Shown: positions 21,290 through 32,033, counted from the stretch's first letter. The stretch is 64,000 nucleotides of DNA from Pomphorhynchus laevis (GCA_012934845.2 WNNJ02000885.1:1-64000), one strand, 5' to 3'. A program made the numbers and translations. Notes: generated by a model from the letters alone, not told the origin.

Positions 21290-22075
21290 TCCAATCAATA
21301 TGACATCGTCGATTTCGAAACTCATGAAATTTAGTACAAACTGCTACAATATGGATATTCTCCAAAAGTAATTAGACAGGTCTGGAAACAAGCACTATTA
21401 TCGTCGGTATGGCACGATAAAAATAAATCAAACATACTCTTTGTCAAACGAGAATAGCGAACGTCGATTATCACAAACACTTCTATCAAGAAATCGGACA
21501 GCAGGCAAAAAGCGAGCAATACCTTATTTGAAGAAAGGCGCGTCCCTAGCTAGGATCTTTAAACGGAAACCCCGTCAAACACATTCAAATGTAGTATATA
21601 AAATCCCTTGAAGGATTGTCCTTCATCTTACATCGGACAGACAAAACAAGGTCTAAGTAAACGAATATACAAATAGAGTAGGAATTAAGATATGAGAACA
21701 CTAGTCAGCCTTGCTAAATCACATATCCAAAGATCATTCAATTAATTTCGATACCACTGGAGTGATAGAGAGATTCCCAACTTAGATATTGCCTAATAAA
21801 AGAATCGATACATATAGGTGCCAACGCGTGTCCAATTAAAGGCAGTAAGTACGATTGGATTTTGAAAATTTCGTCCTCGGCGAATGAAAAGAAATTAGCA
21901 ACGTCATAAAAAAAACACTAGAATTTGGAGTCAAATTTCAAATAAAATCTTATTTTTCACTCAAATTCTTTCAGGAAATATTTTCGTCAAAAACTGTCTT
22001 AATTTGTAAAAATTTTAGTTTCTGATGATGACGAATGCGTCGTCGAAAATTTAAAGAAAATATTGTTTTAAGCTT
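21290..22075 (+). pseudogene. Canonical PLE GIY-YIG nuclease and 3' end with hammerhead-like motif
   Basis: The plus strand reads NVVYKIPC, then DCPSSYIGQTKQGLSKRI (GIY as VVY, the CxxC, YIG as YIGQT), then ALAKSHIQRSFN and later DREIPNLDIA, the order of the classical Penelope C-terminal nuclease. Stops are frequent. After the nuclease, 22022-22049 reads CTGATGATGACG, then a loop, then CGTCGTCGAAA: a hammerhead-like core with stem II GACG/CGTC. Hammerheads are known from canonical PLE terminal repeats, so the location fits. Together with 19431-20055 this is one PLE split by copy F. Confidence 0.75.
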
Positions 22076-22189
22076 TTTATCGAATGGATTCCGCCAGAAA
22101 AATTAGTTAAATAGTTTAAGTTAATAATTTTACCTGAATAAATTTTTTAACTTATTAAATGAAAATTATTAGAGTTAAATACATATAAA

Positions 22190-23325
22190 GTAAAGAAATC
22201 ATAGGGTCAGATTTAAGTAAATATATTCCTAAAATAATGTATAAACTCCTACCACCATTAGGACGAAAAATTTGTAATTATAATAAAGAATTAAAATCAA
22301 TATGTAACGATAATATTAGAAACATAATGGAAACAGAATGCAATTGTAAAAGTCTTAGTTTTGATAAAATAAATGAACATATATGTACCCATAATCTAGA
22401 ATTAATTGGAAATTGTGAATTAAGAAAGCTGCTATCAAAAGGGTATAAATATAGATTAAATAATAACAAGGACAAAAATAAAATTTAAAATTCGTTATAT
22501 AATATGTTAAATGTTTACTTTAGTAAGCTGATTAATAGTGAAACTCGAATATATCTAAGATACACATTTGAAAAGATTATATATTTGATAAAATTAAAAA
22601 TAAAATGAAAATAACAAACAATTATAAAAGGAAAGATAAAATTAATAAAGATATGTATAAAGAACTTACTAAATTAAAGGATAACTATATAATAACAACT
22701 ATTGATAAAGCTAGTAATAACTTTGTCTTCATATGCAAAAAGCTTTATTATGATATACTAATGAAAGAGGATAATTCTAATGATTAAAATGTAAATCCAA
22801 CATATGAACGTAGTGAGTTGAGTTTTGAAACAATTATTACAAGTCACTGTTCTATAATCGATAAAAAGAGTACAAAGGTTGAATCAGATAATAAAACTAT
22901 ACCTATATTATATTGGAATCCAAAATTACATAAAAATGCGATAAAACCTAGATTCATATTTAGTGCGTTCAAATGTACATTAAAAACACTTTCTGTCTAT
23001 ATGAATAAAATACTTAAAGTAATTAAAGCACATTTTAAAAAATATTGCAAGGTAATCGAAATTAATACTGGTATAAAACACTATTTCAGTATTAATTCTA
23101 CAAAATAATTTTTAGAACAGACAAAAGGAATAAATTTTCAAAATATAAATACATACGATTTTAGTACGCTTTATACAAATCTAGATTTAGTAGATATTAA
23201 AGATGCATTAGAAAAATTAATTAATCTTGTATTCGGAAAATGATATACATATATATGTTATAATAACTATAACGCATATCTAACAAAAATTAAACCATCA
23301 AGTAAATATAAATATATAGATAAAA
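22190..23325 (+). mobile_element. Naiad PLE copy G (linker to motif A)
   Basis: Begins in the linker (KEIIGSDLSKYIP) and carries the CxC motif (TECNCKSL, near 22335), the RT fingers in several open pieces (22605-22787, 22818-23108) and motif A (about 23158). It ends just after NAYLTKIKPSSKYK. Stops and frame changes are present. At 23323 it passes into a segment also found at 37034. Confidence 0.85.
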
Positions 23326-23532
23326 AACGTAATATTTGCATTAAACTCATGGGTTGCTGAATATTACCTCTGTCAATTTTCCCGGGTAAGATATCATTTA
23401 TTTATCTTTATTGCGTATTAAAAATAAAGTACTTTATTTTTCTTTATTTTCTTTATGTGTATTTAATTCTAAAAATTTTTATTCTACGTTATAGCTATTT
23501 AATAGCTATAAAGACTATCTAACAAAAATTAA
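23323..23532 (+). repeat. Segment duplicated at 37034-37266
   Basis: AAAACGTAATATTTGCATTA through CCCGGGTAAGATATCATTT to TTTAATAGCTATAAAGACTA is nearly identical at both sites and continues in both into the same Naiad RT segment. The two loci therefore share a chimeric source. It is non-coding. Confidence 0.85.
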
Positions 23533-24095
23533 ACCATCAAGTAAATATAAATACATGGATAAAATTGAATTAATAGAATCCTTGAATATTTTGATAAATC
23601 AAAATTATTTAAAAGTAGGGACATCTATATTTATACAAGTAAAAGGTGTTCAAATGGGTGGTAATAGTAGCCCAATTATAGCTGACTTGTTTTTAAGCTT
23701 TATAGAATATGAATTTGCTCATAACTGTGTAAAAACTAAATCTAAACAATATAAATATATGAAATATATGTTTCGATACATTGATGATATATGTGTATTT
23801 AATTCTAATAATTTTTATTCAATTAGTGAACAAATTTATCCAGAAAGCCTTATTCTTAACAAAACCAATATTAATGATAAAGAAGGTGTATATCTAGATA
23901 TGAACATTAAATTAACATTTAACTAAAACTACTATTAATTTATATCGTAATGATGACATTATTATGGTAATTCTTAAAATTTAATTATTTAATGTATTAT
24001 ATTTTGTATTGTAATGTATGCATTAATGCTAATGCAAAAATGTTTCTTGAAATTTAAATATGTCATATTTACGATATAAATTAAAAGTTATTTTA
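23533..24095 (+). mobile_element. Naiad PLE copy H with fold-back inverted end
   Basis: Plus-strand RT (MDKIELIESLN, motif B with VQMGG in place of VPMGG, motif C YIDDI) is open from 23555 to 23926 and breaks off near 23958. The next 130 bases (about 23963-24095) are the reverse complement of the following RT segment (thumb, around LHEHSCIPYNIKY), so the element folds back on itself. Confidence 0.85.
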
Positions 24096-24109
24096 TTGAT
24101 TTACGAAGT

Positions 24110-27100
24110 CGTAATTTCAGAATACGTCCAAGGCTGCGCAGATTTTACACACGATCTTGAATATTAGTTCAGATCGATTTGATGTATCTAACCAGGCGCC
24201 GCAAAAACCAGCTACCGAGAAGAGAATTCGGAAATCGTTTCGACGAAAGAATCAAACGTTCAATCCAAGGAAATCGCCGTTGTGGACGAAACAACCGGTT
24301 ATTCACATGCACAGCGTCCGGTTGACTAATGTTCCAGTCTGTCGTCTCGAGTTTCGTATAACCGATGTCGGCCTCTGGTTCAAACATGGTCTATGCACCC
24401 GCTATGTCGTCTCTGGACTCCCTCCTACATCACAGCAGGCGTCACATTCCCAATCGACCGTCGGATTCTCTCAACAAAATCAAGCCCCGTCGTGCTCCCA
24501 GAACACAGCAAGTAGCGAGCCGTCGTGCTCTTATAACATTGCAAGAAGTGAGCCGTTGTTTGAGGAGCAGATTCAATCGGTAATCGAGTCAAAAGCACCG
24601 ATCATTATTAGAATCCCGCGTGGAGCTCGTAGATCTCTCGCGTTAACGTCTGAGGCCGTGTTGCAAAACGTGAATAATGACCCTTCAGTCCAAGACAAGT
24701 GGAAACCCTTGTTTTTTCGCAAAATCGTGTTTAAACGTCTCCAGCCGCAACCTCAAAGTTGATGAATGTACACCGCTGTCATCTAAGTTAGAGCAGGCAC
24801 CGTCGGCGTTTTCACTAGCCGACCCGACTCTACAATGTGATTTGGGTTCCTAAGTATTACCTTACAAGCCCTTCAGATCACGAACGAAAATTACTATAGA
24901 AAAAATGGTCTTTGTTATAGGAACTCTAATCGAGCAGAAAGTCGCATACGGTGATGTTCGATGTGCAGTTCGTATTGCTTCAAGCACCGAAAAATTGACT
25001 CTTCCAGATGATCATAACACTCAGCTTATGCGCTCAAAGCACCAAACACGAGCATCTAGGAGCCAACTATCAGCTCCCGTTGTTTTTCAGACAATCTCAT
25101 CAGTCATTGTGACTCCGGTAGATATAGTAGCCGCAATCAGTACATTCCCAAGAGGAACGGCAGGAAATTTGTGCGGTTTACGACTCTGCCACCTGCATGA
25201 CCTTATCGGTCTTCGAGTGGGATAAAAAAATAGCGGTCTAGCTAACATTGTGCTCGACGGTGGTACACCAGTCAGTGTTTGTTCATTGTTCTTCGGTGCC
25301 TCTCTACTAAGCTTCCATAAGAAGGATGGAGGTTTACGTCTAATTGCAATCAGTACAACCTTACGTCGTCTCGTAGGAAATATAGCATCACCCATGCTTA
25401 ATCACAATGCAGCAGCCTTTCTGAGGTCACACCAAGTCGGAGTCAAAGTTAAATCTGGATGTGAGGCCGTGGTGCATGCGGCGCGTTATGTTCAAGGAGG
25501 AATGTTTGCCTAACAATGACGCAATGATTAAACTCGACTTCACTAATGCATTCAATATCATTAGCCGAGATATTGTCCTCAACGAGACCACTTTTCATTT
25601 CCCAGTTTATTCTGGTAAGTCAGTTCATGCTATGCGTCAGGCACAGCCCTCTATTATGGGGAATATAAAATCTCAACTAGCGAAGGTGTCCAACAAGGAG
25701 ACCTACTGGGCCCGATGCTATTCTGTATAGCAATTAATCCTATAGTACGCACACTTAGGTGTCGCCTAAATGCGTGGTACCTGGACGATGGTTTGATTTG
25801 GGGAAACCTGGATGACTTGATTCACGACTTGGAAACAATAAAGAATATTGGTTTTGATATAGGTCTCTTACTGAATGGAACGAAGTGAGAGGTCATATCT
25901 TACGACACAGCTTTAGTGGAGCGATTATCTGGAAATATTTACGACGCCACCTGGTTTGAATCCGCCGATGCTGCACTACTCGGCTCTAGCATCGGCAATC
26001 AACAGGCGATTGACGATGTCATCTCATCAAAAGTGTCTGACCTCGAGCGAATGAAAGAGCACCTTAGTTCGGTCTGCTCACATACAGCATTTCTTTTGGT
26101 CCGAAATTGCCTATCTACATCAAAGCTCTCCTATGTTCTAAGCACCTCTCCACATGGATTCAGCGAACAACTCCCACGTTACGACTTAACCCTTCGAAAC
26201 ACTTTGGAAAAATTGCTGAACGTGGCACTGAACGACACCATTTGGAAACAAGCTAGGCGCCCAGTTAACCTTGGAGGCCATTGAATTCCTTCGACGACTC
26301 ATCTCTCGGTCGCGGCGTTTATTTTTCCGACAACGCGTCGATCGGAGAAGTTGCTGACATGATCCTGTGTGAACTACATTCCAACCTTTTCGCCGATTTA
26401 ACTAATTTGCGTCTACACCTGAACCTCTTGAGCTCGTTCACCCTCAGTAGTCAAGATCCACTACCCTTTAAAACTCAACTAAAATGGAGTGCTCCCATAG
26501 ACGACACAAGATATGCCAACATGCTTTCAAACGCGACTGACACTACAACAAAGTCTCGACTGATAAGTGTGGCGGCACCTGATGCAGGTTCGTTTCTCCA
26601 GTCAGTCCCTGCTCTATCAGTCGATTCAAGGATGAGTGATAATACATTCCATATTGCAGGCGCTTTACGTCTCGGAGCCCCGGTTTGCCAACCTCACACA
26701 TGTCGCTGTAAACCCCAATAAACTCACTAGGCATTCATGGCTTCAGTTGTTCATGCTCTGCAGGTCGGTTTGCCAGGCACTCTTCGGTTAATTCAATTAT
26801 TCTGGACGTCTTAAAAAAGCCCAACTCCCAAGCCGTCTAAAACCTCCAGGGTTGTTCCGATCTTATGCTAAACGCCCAGACGACGTTACAACGGTCCGAT
26901 TGGACTGCGGCAAATTCGAATGTTGGGACTTCACCTACGTAAACCCGCTAGATCCCGGTCACTAGACGGCAGCTCTAGCAACAGCCGGATCAGTAACTAC
27001 GGAAGCTTAAGGCAGAAAGAGAATAAAGTACAAGGAAATTTCAGCACTAAAACTGGATTTTATTCCCATAATTATCGAAACCACTGGTGCGATGGGCAAG

Positions 27101-27262
27101 GAAGCATCTAACTTCTTCCGTTTGTTCAGCAAAAAGCTTCGCCGAATTGTAGACGACCCGCGGGCTGGCTCCTTCCTAATGCAAAGCATAAGTACTGCTA
27201 TACAAATTGGCAATGCTGCATCAGTCATGGTCTCGCTTACAGAACACTGAATGCAATTGAAC
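24110..27262 (+). mobile_element. Non-LTR retrotransposon with RLE, full domain order (relic)
   Basis: The longest copy of this family in one piece. In order: an N-terminal finger-like segment (PVCRLEFRITDVGLWFKHGL, near 24330); RT fingers (KKDGGLRLIAISTTLRRLVG, about 25320); motif A (MIKLDFTNAFNIISRDIV, about 25525); VQQGDLLGPMLFCIAI (motif B, about 25688); NAWYLDDGLI (motif C, about 25774); a thumb to 26284; CCHC finger (VCQPHTCRCKP, about 26685); a PD-(D/E)XK-like segment (RPDDVTTVRLDC, FECWDFTY, about 26877); and a C-terminal helix block. Several frameshifts and stops are present. Nuclease after RT with a CCHC finger is typical of R2/NeSL/CRE-type LINEs; the clade is not assigned. It is more GC-rich than the flanks. 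Confidence 0.85.
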
Positions 27263-27590
27263 GCCTACACTACAAAGACAAAGTTATTCATTTTGCTTGC
27301 ACATTATTATTTTTATTAAATAGTTTTAATTTATAAAGTTGATTCACTAAATCTATCAGTTAATTATATTGATGTATTGAACGTCATTATTTTCAAAATA
27401 AAGGCATCTGAATACATTAAATACAGTAATTTAAAACACACGTTTATAAATATAAGATTACAGAGCTTACTTATTTTATATTATATAAATCAAAAATAAA
27501 GATAAATAATTATAAATAATAAATAAGATTTTATACAATTTATGTTTATAAAATGATATAATTTATAATTAAAATAAAAAATAAAACTCA
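27263..27590. other. No gene recognised, AT-rich
   Basis: Low-complexity AT-rich DNA between the LINE and a Naiad end. Confidence 0.4.
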
Positions 27591-27802
27591 AATTTTATGT
27601 GCTCAATAATACACATTATACGATGTATCAGAATAAAGAATAGAGGCAATTAATAGGAACTGCTATGTTATCAGTTTTCGATACCTATTCCTAGACCCAA
27701 CATCTATTACTTTACCCAGCATAGTAGCAGTGTCAAGTACGCGCTAATTACTTATTTCCTCTGATGAAATTTGATTTTCTAGTATCTCGGCCCCTATTAA
27801 TA
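27591..27802 (-). mobile_element. Naiad 3' UTR fragment with structured block
   Basis: The reverse complement matches the Naiad 3' end: TTCATCAGAGGAAATAAG, a decayed version of the hairpin and crossing stems, and TATTCTGATACATCG. The CTGCTA-ATG/CATAGCAG pairing is still recognisable. No coding part is attached. Confidence 0.75.
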
Positions 27803-28140
27803 TCTATTTGACGAGATTAATCGATTAATCGATTAATCTCTATTTAACGAGATTAATCTATTAATCTCTATTTAACGAGATTAATCTATTAATCTCTATT
27901 TAACGAGATTAATCTATTAATCTCTATTTAACGAGATTAATCTATTAATGTCTATTTAACGAGATTAATCTATTAATCTCTATTTAACGAGATTAATCTA
28001 TTAATCTCTATTTAACGAGATTAATCTATTAATCTCTATTTAACGAGATTAATCTATTAATGTCTATTTAACGAGATTAATCTATTAATTTCTATTTAAC
28101 GAGATTAATCTATTAATCTCTATTTAACGAGATTAATCGC
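27803..28140 (+). repeat. Minisatellite, 28-bp unit, about 12 copies
   Basis: A regular tandem array of a 28-bp unit, CTATTTAACGAGATTAATCT plus ATTAATCT. Only a few single-base changes distinguish units (for example AATGTC for AATCTC). There are no unique spacers, so this is not a CRISPR array. Confidence 0.95.
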
Positions 28141-28385
28141 ATTTATCAATAAATGCGATTAGTTTTATTAATTAGTTTAAATTATTGTAATTGATTAACT
28201 TGTTATCAGCATTTGTTTTATGCGTCGATACAACACTACATTTTCGATAATCGTAATGCCCAAAATGCTGTCTCTAAACGTGTATGATTGACCTAGTTCA
28301 CGGACAATATTATAATTTATATTTTTTATCGAAGTGATTAAATTGAGAATGAGATAATGAATCTTCTTGAAAATTTAAAACAGAA
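28141..28385. other. Short AT-rich spacer
   Basis: No feature recognised. It immediately precedes the ORF at 28386. Confidence 0.3.
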
Positions 28386-29315
28386 TTGCCTTTTGTCGCA
28401 ATGCGTAATCCTCTGCAAGCATTAGAAAACATAGGCCACGTGAGTTGTAAGATCCGTAATAACGATGATGATATCATCAGGAGAGCGACAACTGATGAAA
28501 TACGGCACTCCATTGAAAGCGATGCTGCATCTTCAGACCACACCAGTTCTCCTGTAAGAAATGGACTTGCCATAGGCTATTTTGAAAATGGTTATTTTAT
28601 CCTACCTAATGATTGCAACGATGACCAGCAAACATTAAGCAATGGGCAGTTGTTGAATGAAGATCAATTTGTCAATGCTGAGAATGTATCTCCTACCTCA
28701 GTATTGCAAAACAACGATGACCGCCCAGTGAGTATTCCGCTAACTGTTAACCAGATATTTAAACGAACTTTGTCTTTCAAAAATCTAATTATTGGCGATG
28801 AGTGTTTAGGAATAATAAATCCTGTTCTCCTTGACCCCGATCGGGAAACATACGTGAAAACAATCGGTAATGCACGAATTCAAAATGTTTTACAATTTGT
28901 ATTGACAACTAGATTTATAAATGTTCGCAATGTCATTTTTCACGTCGGCAGTAACGATATTAACAAAGATTTTCTTAGTGTCTGTGATGTTGCCAAACGA
29001 ATCCAACTTATGATTCATTGTTCAGCACACTTTAGTCCGCACAGCATGGTTTATTACTCCTTGCCTTTACCGGTTTTCGATGAAGAAACAAGTCGATTAC
29101 GTACGTCATTGCTCCATATGGAACTAATAAAATTATGTAAACCCCTTAGCAATGTAGCATTACTGAAACATTCGAATATAATAAGACAGAACGGAAAATG
29201 TGCATTCGATAAGGGTCCAAAGTTCACAAATAATCCTGCAGATAATCTTTTTATTCGAAATTTACGATCGATTCTCGGTATCGAAGATAATCATCAAGTA
29301 TTTCTCGATATTTAA
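28386..29315 (+). CDS. SGNH-hydrolase-like protein, probably element-borne and catalytically altered
   Basis: A 309-residue intact frame starting MPFVAMRNPLQAL. The first 130 residues are polar and acidic and look disordered. The C-terminal half resembles an SGNH/GDSL esterase: LIIGDECLG at about residue 138 takes the place of the GDS block, with Glu where the catalytic Ser should be; VIFHVGSNDIN at about residue 188 matches the GxND block. The expected Asp-x-x-His block near the end (FDKGPKFTNNPADNL) lacks His. It may thus be a non-catalytic relative. Such domains occur in ORF1 proteins of some CR1/L2-type LINEs. No intron is needed and no RT is linked. A host gene is also possible. Confidence 0.55.
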   Translation: MPFVAMRNPLQALENIGHVSCKIRNNDDDIIRRATTDEIRHSIESDAASSDHTSSPVRNGLAIGYFENGYFILPNDCNDDQQTLSNGQLLNEDQFVNAENVSPTSVLQNNDDRPVSIPLTVNQIFKRTLSFKNLIIGDECLGIINPVLLDPDRETYVKTIGNARIQNVLQFVLTTRFINVRNVIFHVGSNDINKDFLSVCDVAKRIQLMIHCSAHFSPHSMVYYSLPLPVFDEETSRLRTSLLHMELIKLCKPLSNVALLKHSNIIRQNGKCAFDKGPKFTNNPADNLFIRNLRSILGIEDNHQVFLDI

Positions 29316-29419
29316 AAATAATCGTTTCATGTTCCGTATAAACTATTTGTTATTTGCAAATAATTCTTCTTTACAAATTTATTAATGGCTATTGTTTCTG
29401 ATAGAAAATTAATAATTAA

Positions 29420-29586
29420 CGAATTTTTAGAACTGGATCAAAAAAGAAGGAAAATTTTATTTGATATTTCGCTAACCTATTTAGTTAGCATATTCAGAAA
29501 ATTACTAATTTAATGAAGTAATTTTCTGAAGATGCTAACAGAGGTTACGGAAATATCAATAAATCTCTTTTCTTTGATACAGCTCC
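29420..29586. repeat. Hairpin repeat unit 1 (PLE-end-like, hammerhead-like core)
   Basis: Contains GATATTTCGCTAACC in one orientation and CTGAAGATGCTAACAGAGG ending GGAAATATCAA in the other, separated by about 35 bases, so the unit forms a large hairpin. The plus-strand core at 29526-29553 keeps CUGAAGA-U-stem-GAAA, with stem II partly decayed. It is repeated almost exactly at 29987-30133. Confidence 0.65.
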
Positions 29587-30003
29587 AAATTTATTCGTGA
29601 TGTGTTCAACTGGAACGCTGGTGTCGATACTGCCGCTGACCAGTTTAACTCTTTGGTCGAATACGGGTCTACTGTTGATTTTAAAACATGTCAGCAGTCT
29701 CAACTGATCAGTAATAAAATTAGCATTCCCCGTGCTACCAATACCTTCCCCGTTGACGGCGACCTCATCAGTCTTGTAGTAAAACAGACACTGACTTCTT
29801 CAAGGAGTGACGTCATAGTCGGAAAACGTGGATCCATTGAAAAGCCATATTTGTTTAGAAAGCTTCTAGGTCGACTTCAACAAGAAGTGAAGTACTTGGA
29901 CCGTCAACAACGAATTAAATTATCAAAGTCAGATGTGAATGAAGTTGCCACATTTTGCAATAATACATTAATACATTTCGAATTTTTAGAACTGGATCAA
30001 AAA
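29587..30003 (+). CDS. Unidentified coding segment between two hairpin repeats
   Basis: An open stretch of about 139 residues (VFNWNAGVDTAADQF, then DLISLVVKQTLTSSRSDVIV and KPYLFRKLLGRLQQEVKYL) more GC-rich than its flanks and coding-like. It runs into the second hairpin repeat, which ends it at 30075. I do not recognise the family. Because identical repeats flank it on both sides, it may be cargo or an internal region of the repeated element, or a host exon caught between two insertions. Confidence 0.4.
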
Positions 30004-30302
30004 AGAAGGAACATTTTATTTGATATTTCGCTAACCTATTTAGTTAGCATATTCAGAAAATTACTAATTTTCTGAAGATGCTAACAGAGGTTACGGAAAT
30101 ATCAATAAATCTCTTTTCTTTGATACAGCTCCAATAATTATTTGAAATTCCTTGTATTTAAATGCAAACAATTAAACTAAAAACTACGAATCCCAACGTG
30201 AAACTTGTTTAAAAATCTTTAAAAAATCGTTGTAATTTTCTGAAGATGTTAACAGAAGTTAGCGAAATATCAAATAAAAAATTTCCTCTTTTCTTTGATC
30301 CA
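29987..30302. repeat. Hairpin repeat unit 2 plus third half-unit
   Basis: 29987-30133 copies 29428-29585 with a few changes. A further half-unit at 30240-30267 reads CTGAAGATGTTAACAGAAG and then TTAGCGAAA, where stem II (GUUAAC/GUUAGC, one wobble) is complete: a good hammerhead-like core. TTTGATCCAGCTCCAAT follows, as in other units. Confidence 0.65.
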
Positions 30303-30770
30303 GCTCCAATCATTCTTTATCAATAATGAATTATTATCAACTATTTACAATTATTAATATTAATATTAATATTAACATTTGTCCGTTGTTGCTTAGTTCG
30401 GGATTCACTAAATTATTGAATACGCAGACTTATTAAATGTAGTTGCTGTGATAATAATATGAAATTTTAAACAACTTATATTTATATAACAATAAAAATT
30501 AATAATATCAAGGAAAATAATAATAAGACTTATAAATATAAGATTATATATTTATAAGAAGATTTAATTTTATTAGATTTAAAATAATTTATATCAATAA
30601 TTTTAAATAAAAGTCAATTGTTATGAATTGACTAATAAATAACAGACAATGGAGTAGAAAAAGGATTAGAGGTAAGGATTATAAATATTAACGATTAGAA
30701 ATAAAATCAAGCAGAAAATAGTAAAAAATACAAATCAACAAATTATCAAAATCGAAAGGGCAAGACGCAT
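30303..30770. other. AT-rich region with small Naiad scraps
   Basis: Only short Naiad pieces can be assigned: a reverse-oriented 3' UTR scrap near 30620-30680 and a thumb-coding scrap near 30700-30745 (plus). No gene is seen. Confidence 0.5.
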
Positions 30771-30780
30771 GAGGTAGAAA

Positions 30781-30820
30781 ATTTATTGAATTTTCAATTC
30801 CAGTTTGGAATCATCATCAG
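30781..30820 (-). ncRNA. Hammerhead-like ribozyme motif of a canonical PLE
   Basis: On the minus strand: CTGATGA, T, GATTCC, loop, GGAATT, GAAA. This is the hammerhead order CUGAUGA, stem II of six pairs (one G-U), GAAA. An extra U sits between the core and stem II. It lies just downstream of a canonical PLE nuclease (30940-31192, minus), the place where PLE hammerheads are known. Stems I and III were not resolved by hand. Confidence 0.6.
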
Positions 30821-30939
30821 AAATCTGAAACAAGTAAAATGTTAAGGATATAAAAAGAAAACACGTAAAAACAAAAATGCACATTAGATATGTCCTCACG
30901 TTGTGCTGCCAGGTCTACGCATGTGTTAGCAAACTTTAC

Positions 30940-31192
30940 AAAGAACTCAATCCCGATTTAGAATTAAACGGTAGCCATCATTCTCATTTAAGCCCGGGTT
31001 CAATTCTTCAATCCAGAGTGACTTGCATATTCGCCTTTCAAATTTTATTTGGACAGAATAGATAACTTCAACATTATCAAAATCAATATTGTGTCTTGTA
31101 CTTAAGGAATGCTGAGCCACAGCTGAGTGGGCAGTAGTGCGTAGGGCTGAGCGATGCTCAGTAGAAAAGAGCATCGCTAAGCTCTTTTCCAT
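30940..31192 (-). pseudogene. Canonical PLE nuclease, C-terminal part
   Basis: The minus strand encodes HSAVAQHSLSTRHNIDFDNV and EVIYSVQIKFERRICKSLWI, then LNENDGYRL. This is the second half of the classical Penelope GIY-YIG nuclease, where animal copies typically read ALAEHAWDTGHRIDW and RKIRESIEI. The GIY-YIG core itself is missing; at the 5' side the sequence ends in fold-back repeats (31151-31219). Confidence 0.75.
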
Positions 31193-31219
31193 CTATTGGT
31201 TTTCCAAATAGATGGAAAA

Positions 31220-31888
31220 CCGTTAAACCTTTAACTTATACATTTACAAAACTATTTAAAATGATTATATTATGTAATTCGTGGAGCACACAGGCACCTA
31301 GCCCATTAGGTGCTAGGCGTCTGTGATAGACGCATGTAAAATCAATTCTTTCAGATTTACAAAGTTGTATTTCAGATTTATCAAGTGTCACCAATTACTG
31401 CTTTATTCATTATACTTTATTCATTATGTAGAATATTATTATCATTTTAATGTCGTAAAAAAAGTAAATATCTTGAACGAGTCACAGAAGTCGAACGGGT
31501 ATCCTTCATTCCTGCCATATTTCAAACTCTGGTGGCGCTGGCGAACAAACTGAGAGTCTCCTAAAACGGATTGCAAGACTTAAGTCAGAGAAAAGAGAGA
31601 CAAGATATTCAGACGTTATTTCAACATTGCGTTCAAGAATAGGCATCCGTCTTGCAAGAATGGTATCAAGATGCATTAGAGGATCAAGATCTGCCTTTCA
31701 TTGCCCGAAAAGAATTTCATCAAGTCCGCTCGCCATCGTACAATGACTGTATTTTATCTAATTGAGTCTAGCCCTGTGTAACAGATTGTTTTTTTACGCT
31801 GATTATTTCTTTTTCTTTTCTTTTCTTTCTTTCTTGTAATAAATAATTGTCCCAAAAAAATTAAAAAAATTATTATTATATTATTTAG
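31220..31888. other. Unassigned; coding-like stretch near 31560-31740
   Basis: On the plus strand, 31560-31740 reads LLKRIARLKSEKRETRYSDV and IGIRLARMVSRCIRGSRS, which is coding-like but unidentified. A short inverted repeat (CACCTAGCCCATTAGGTGC) lies near 31290. Nothing else was recognised. Confidence 0.35.
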
Positions 31889-32033
31889 CATTTGCGCTAA
31901 AGCTTTTGCTATTGAAGGAGCGATAGCACACATGCTGTCCTGTGAAGCCACTATTATTACAAATCGTACTGGATCAAGTACTGGCAAAATTGTGCAGCTA
32001 CAGGGCCACACTGATGATATCATTCTACAGTGA
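31889..32033 (+). CDS. Possible terminal exon, plus-strand host gene (unidentified)
   Basis: After an acceptor-like TTATTATATTATTTAG, an open frame of 47 codons ends in TGA. It reads AKAFAIEGAIAHMLSCEATI, then RTGSSTGKIVQLQGHTDDII. The composition is coding-like and more GC-rich than the flanks. No upstream exon was identified and the family is not recognised. Confidence 0.3.

Noticed and set aside
27803-28140. CRISPR array
   Set aside because: The 28-bp units are directly adjacent without unique spacers, and the window is eukaryotic.
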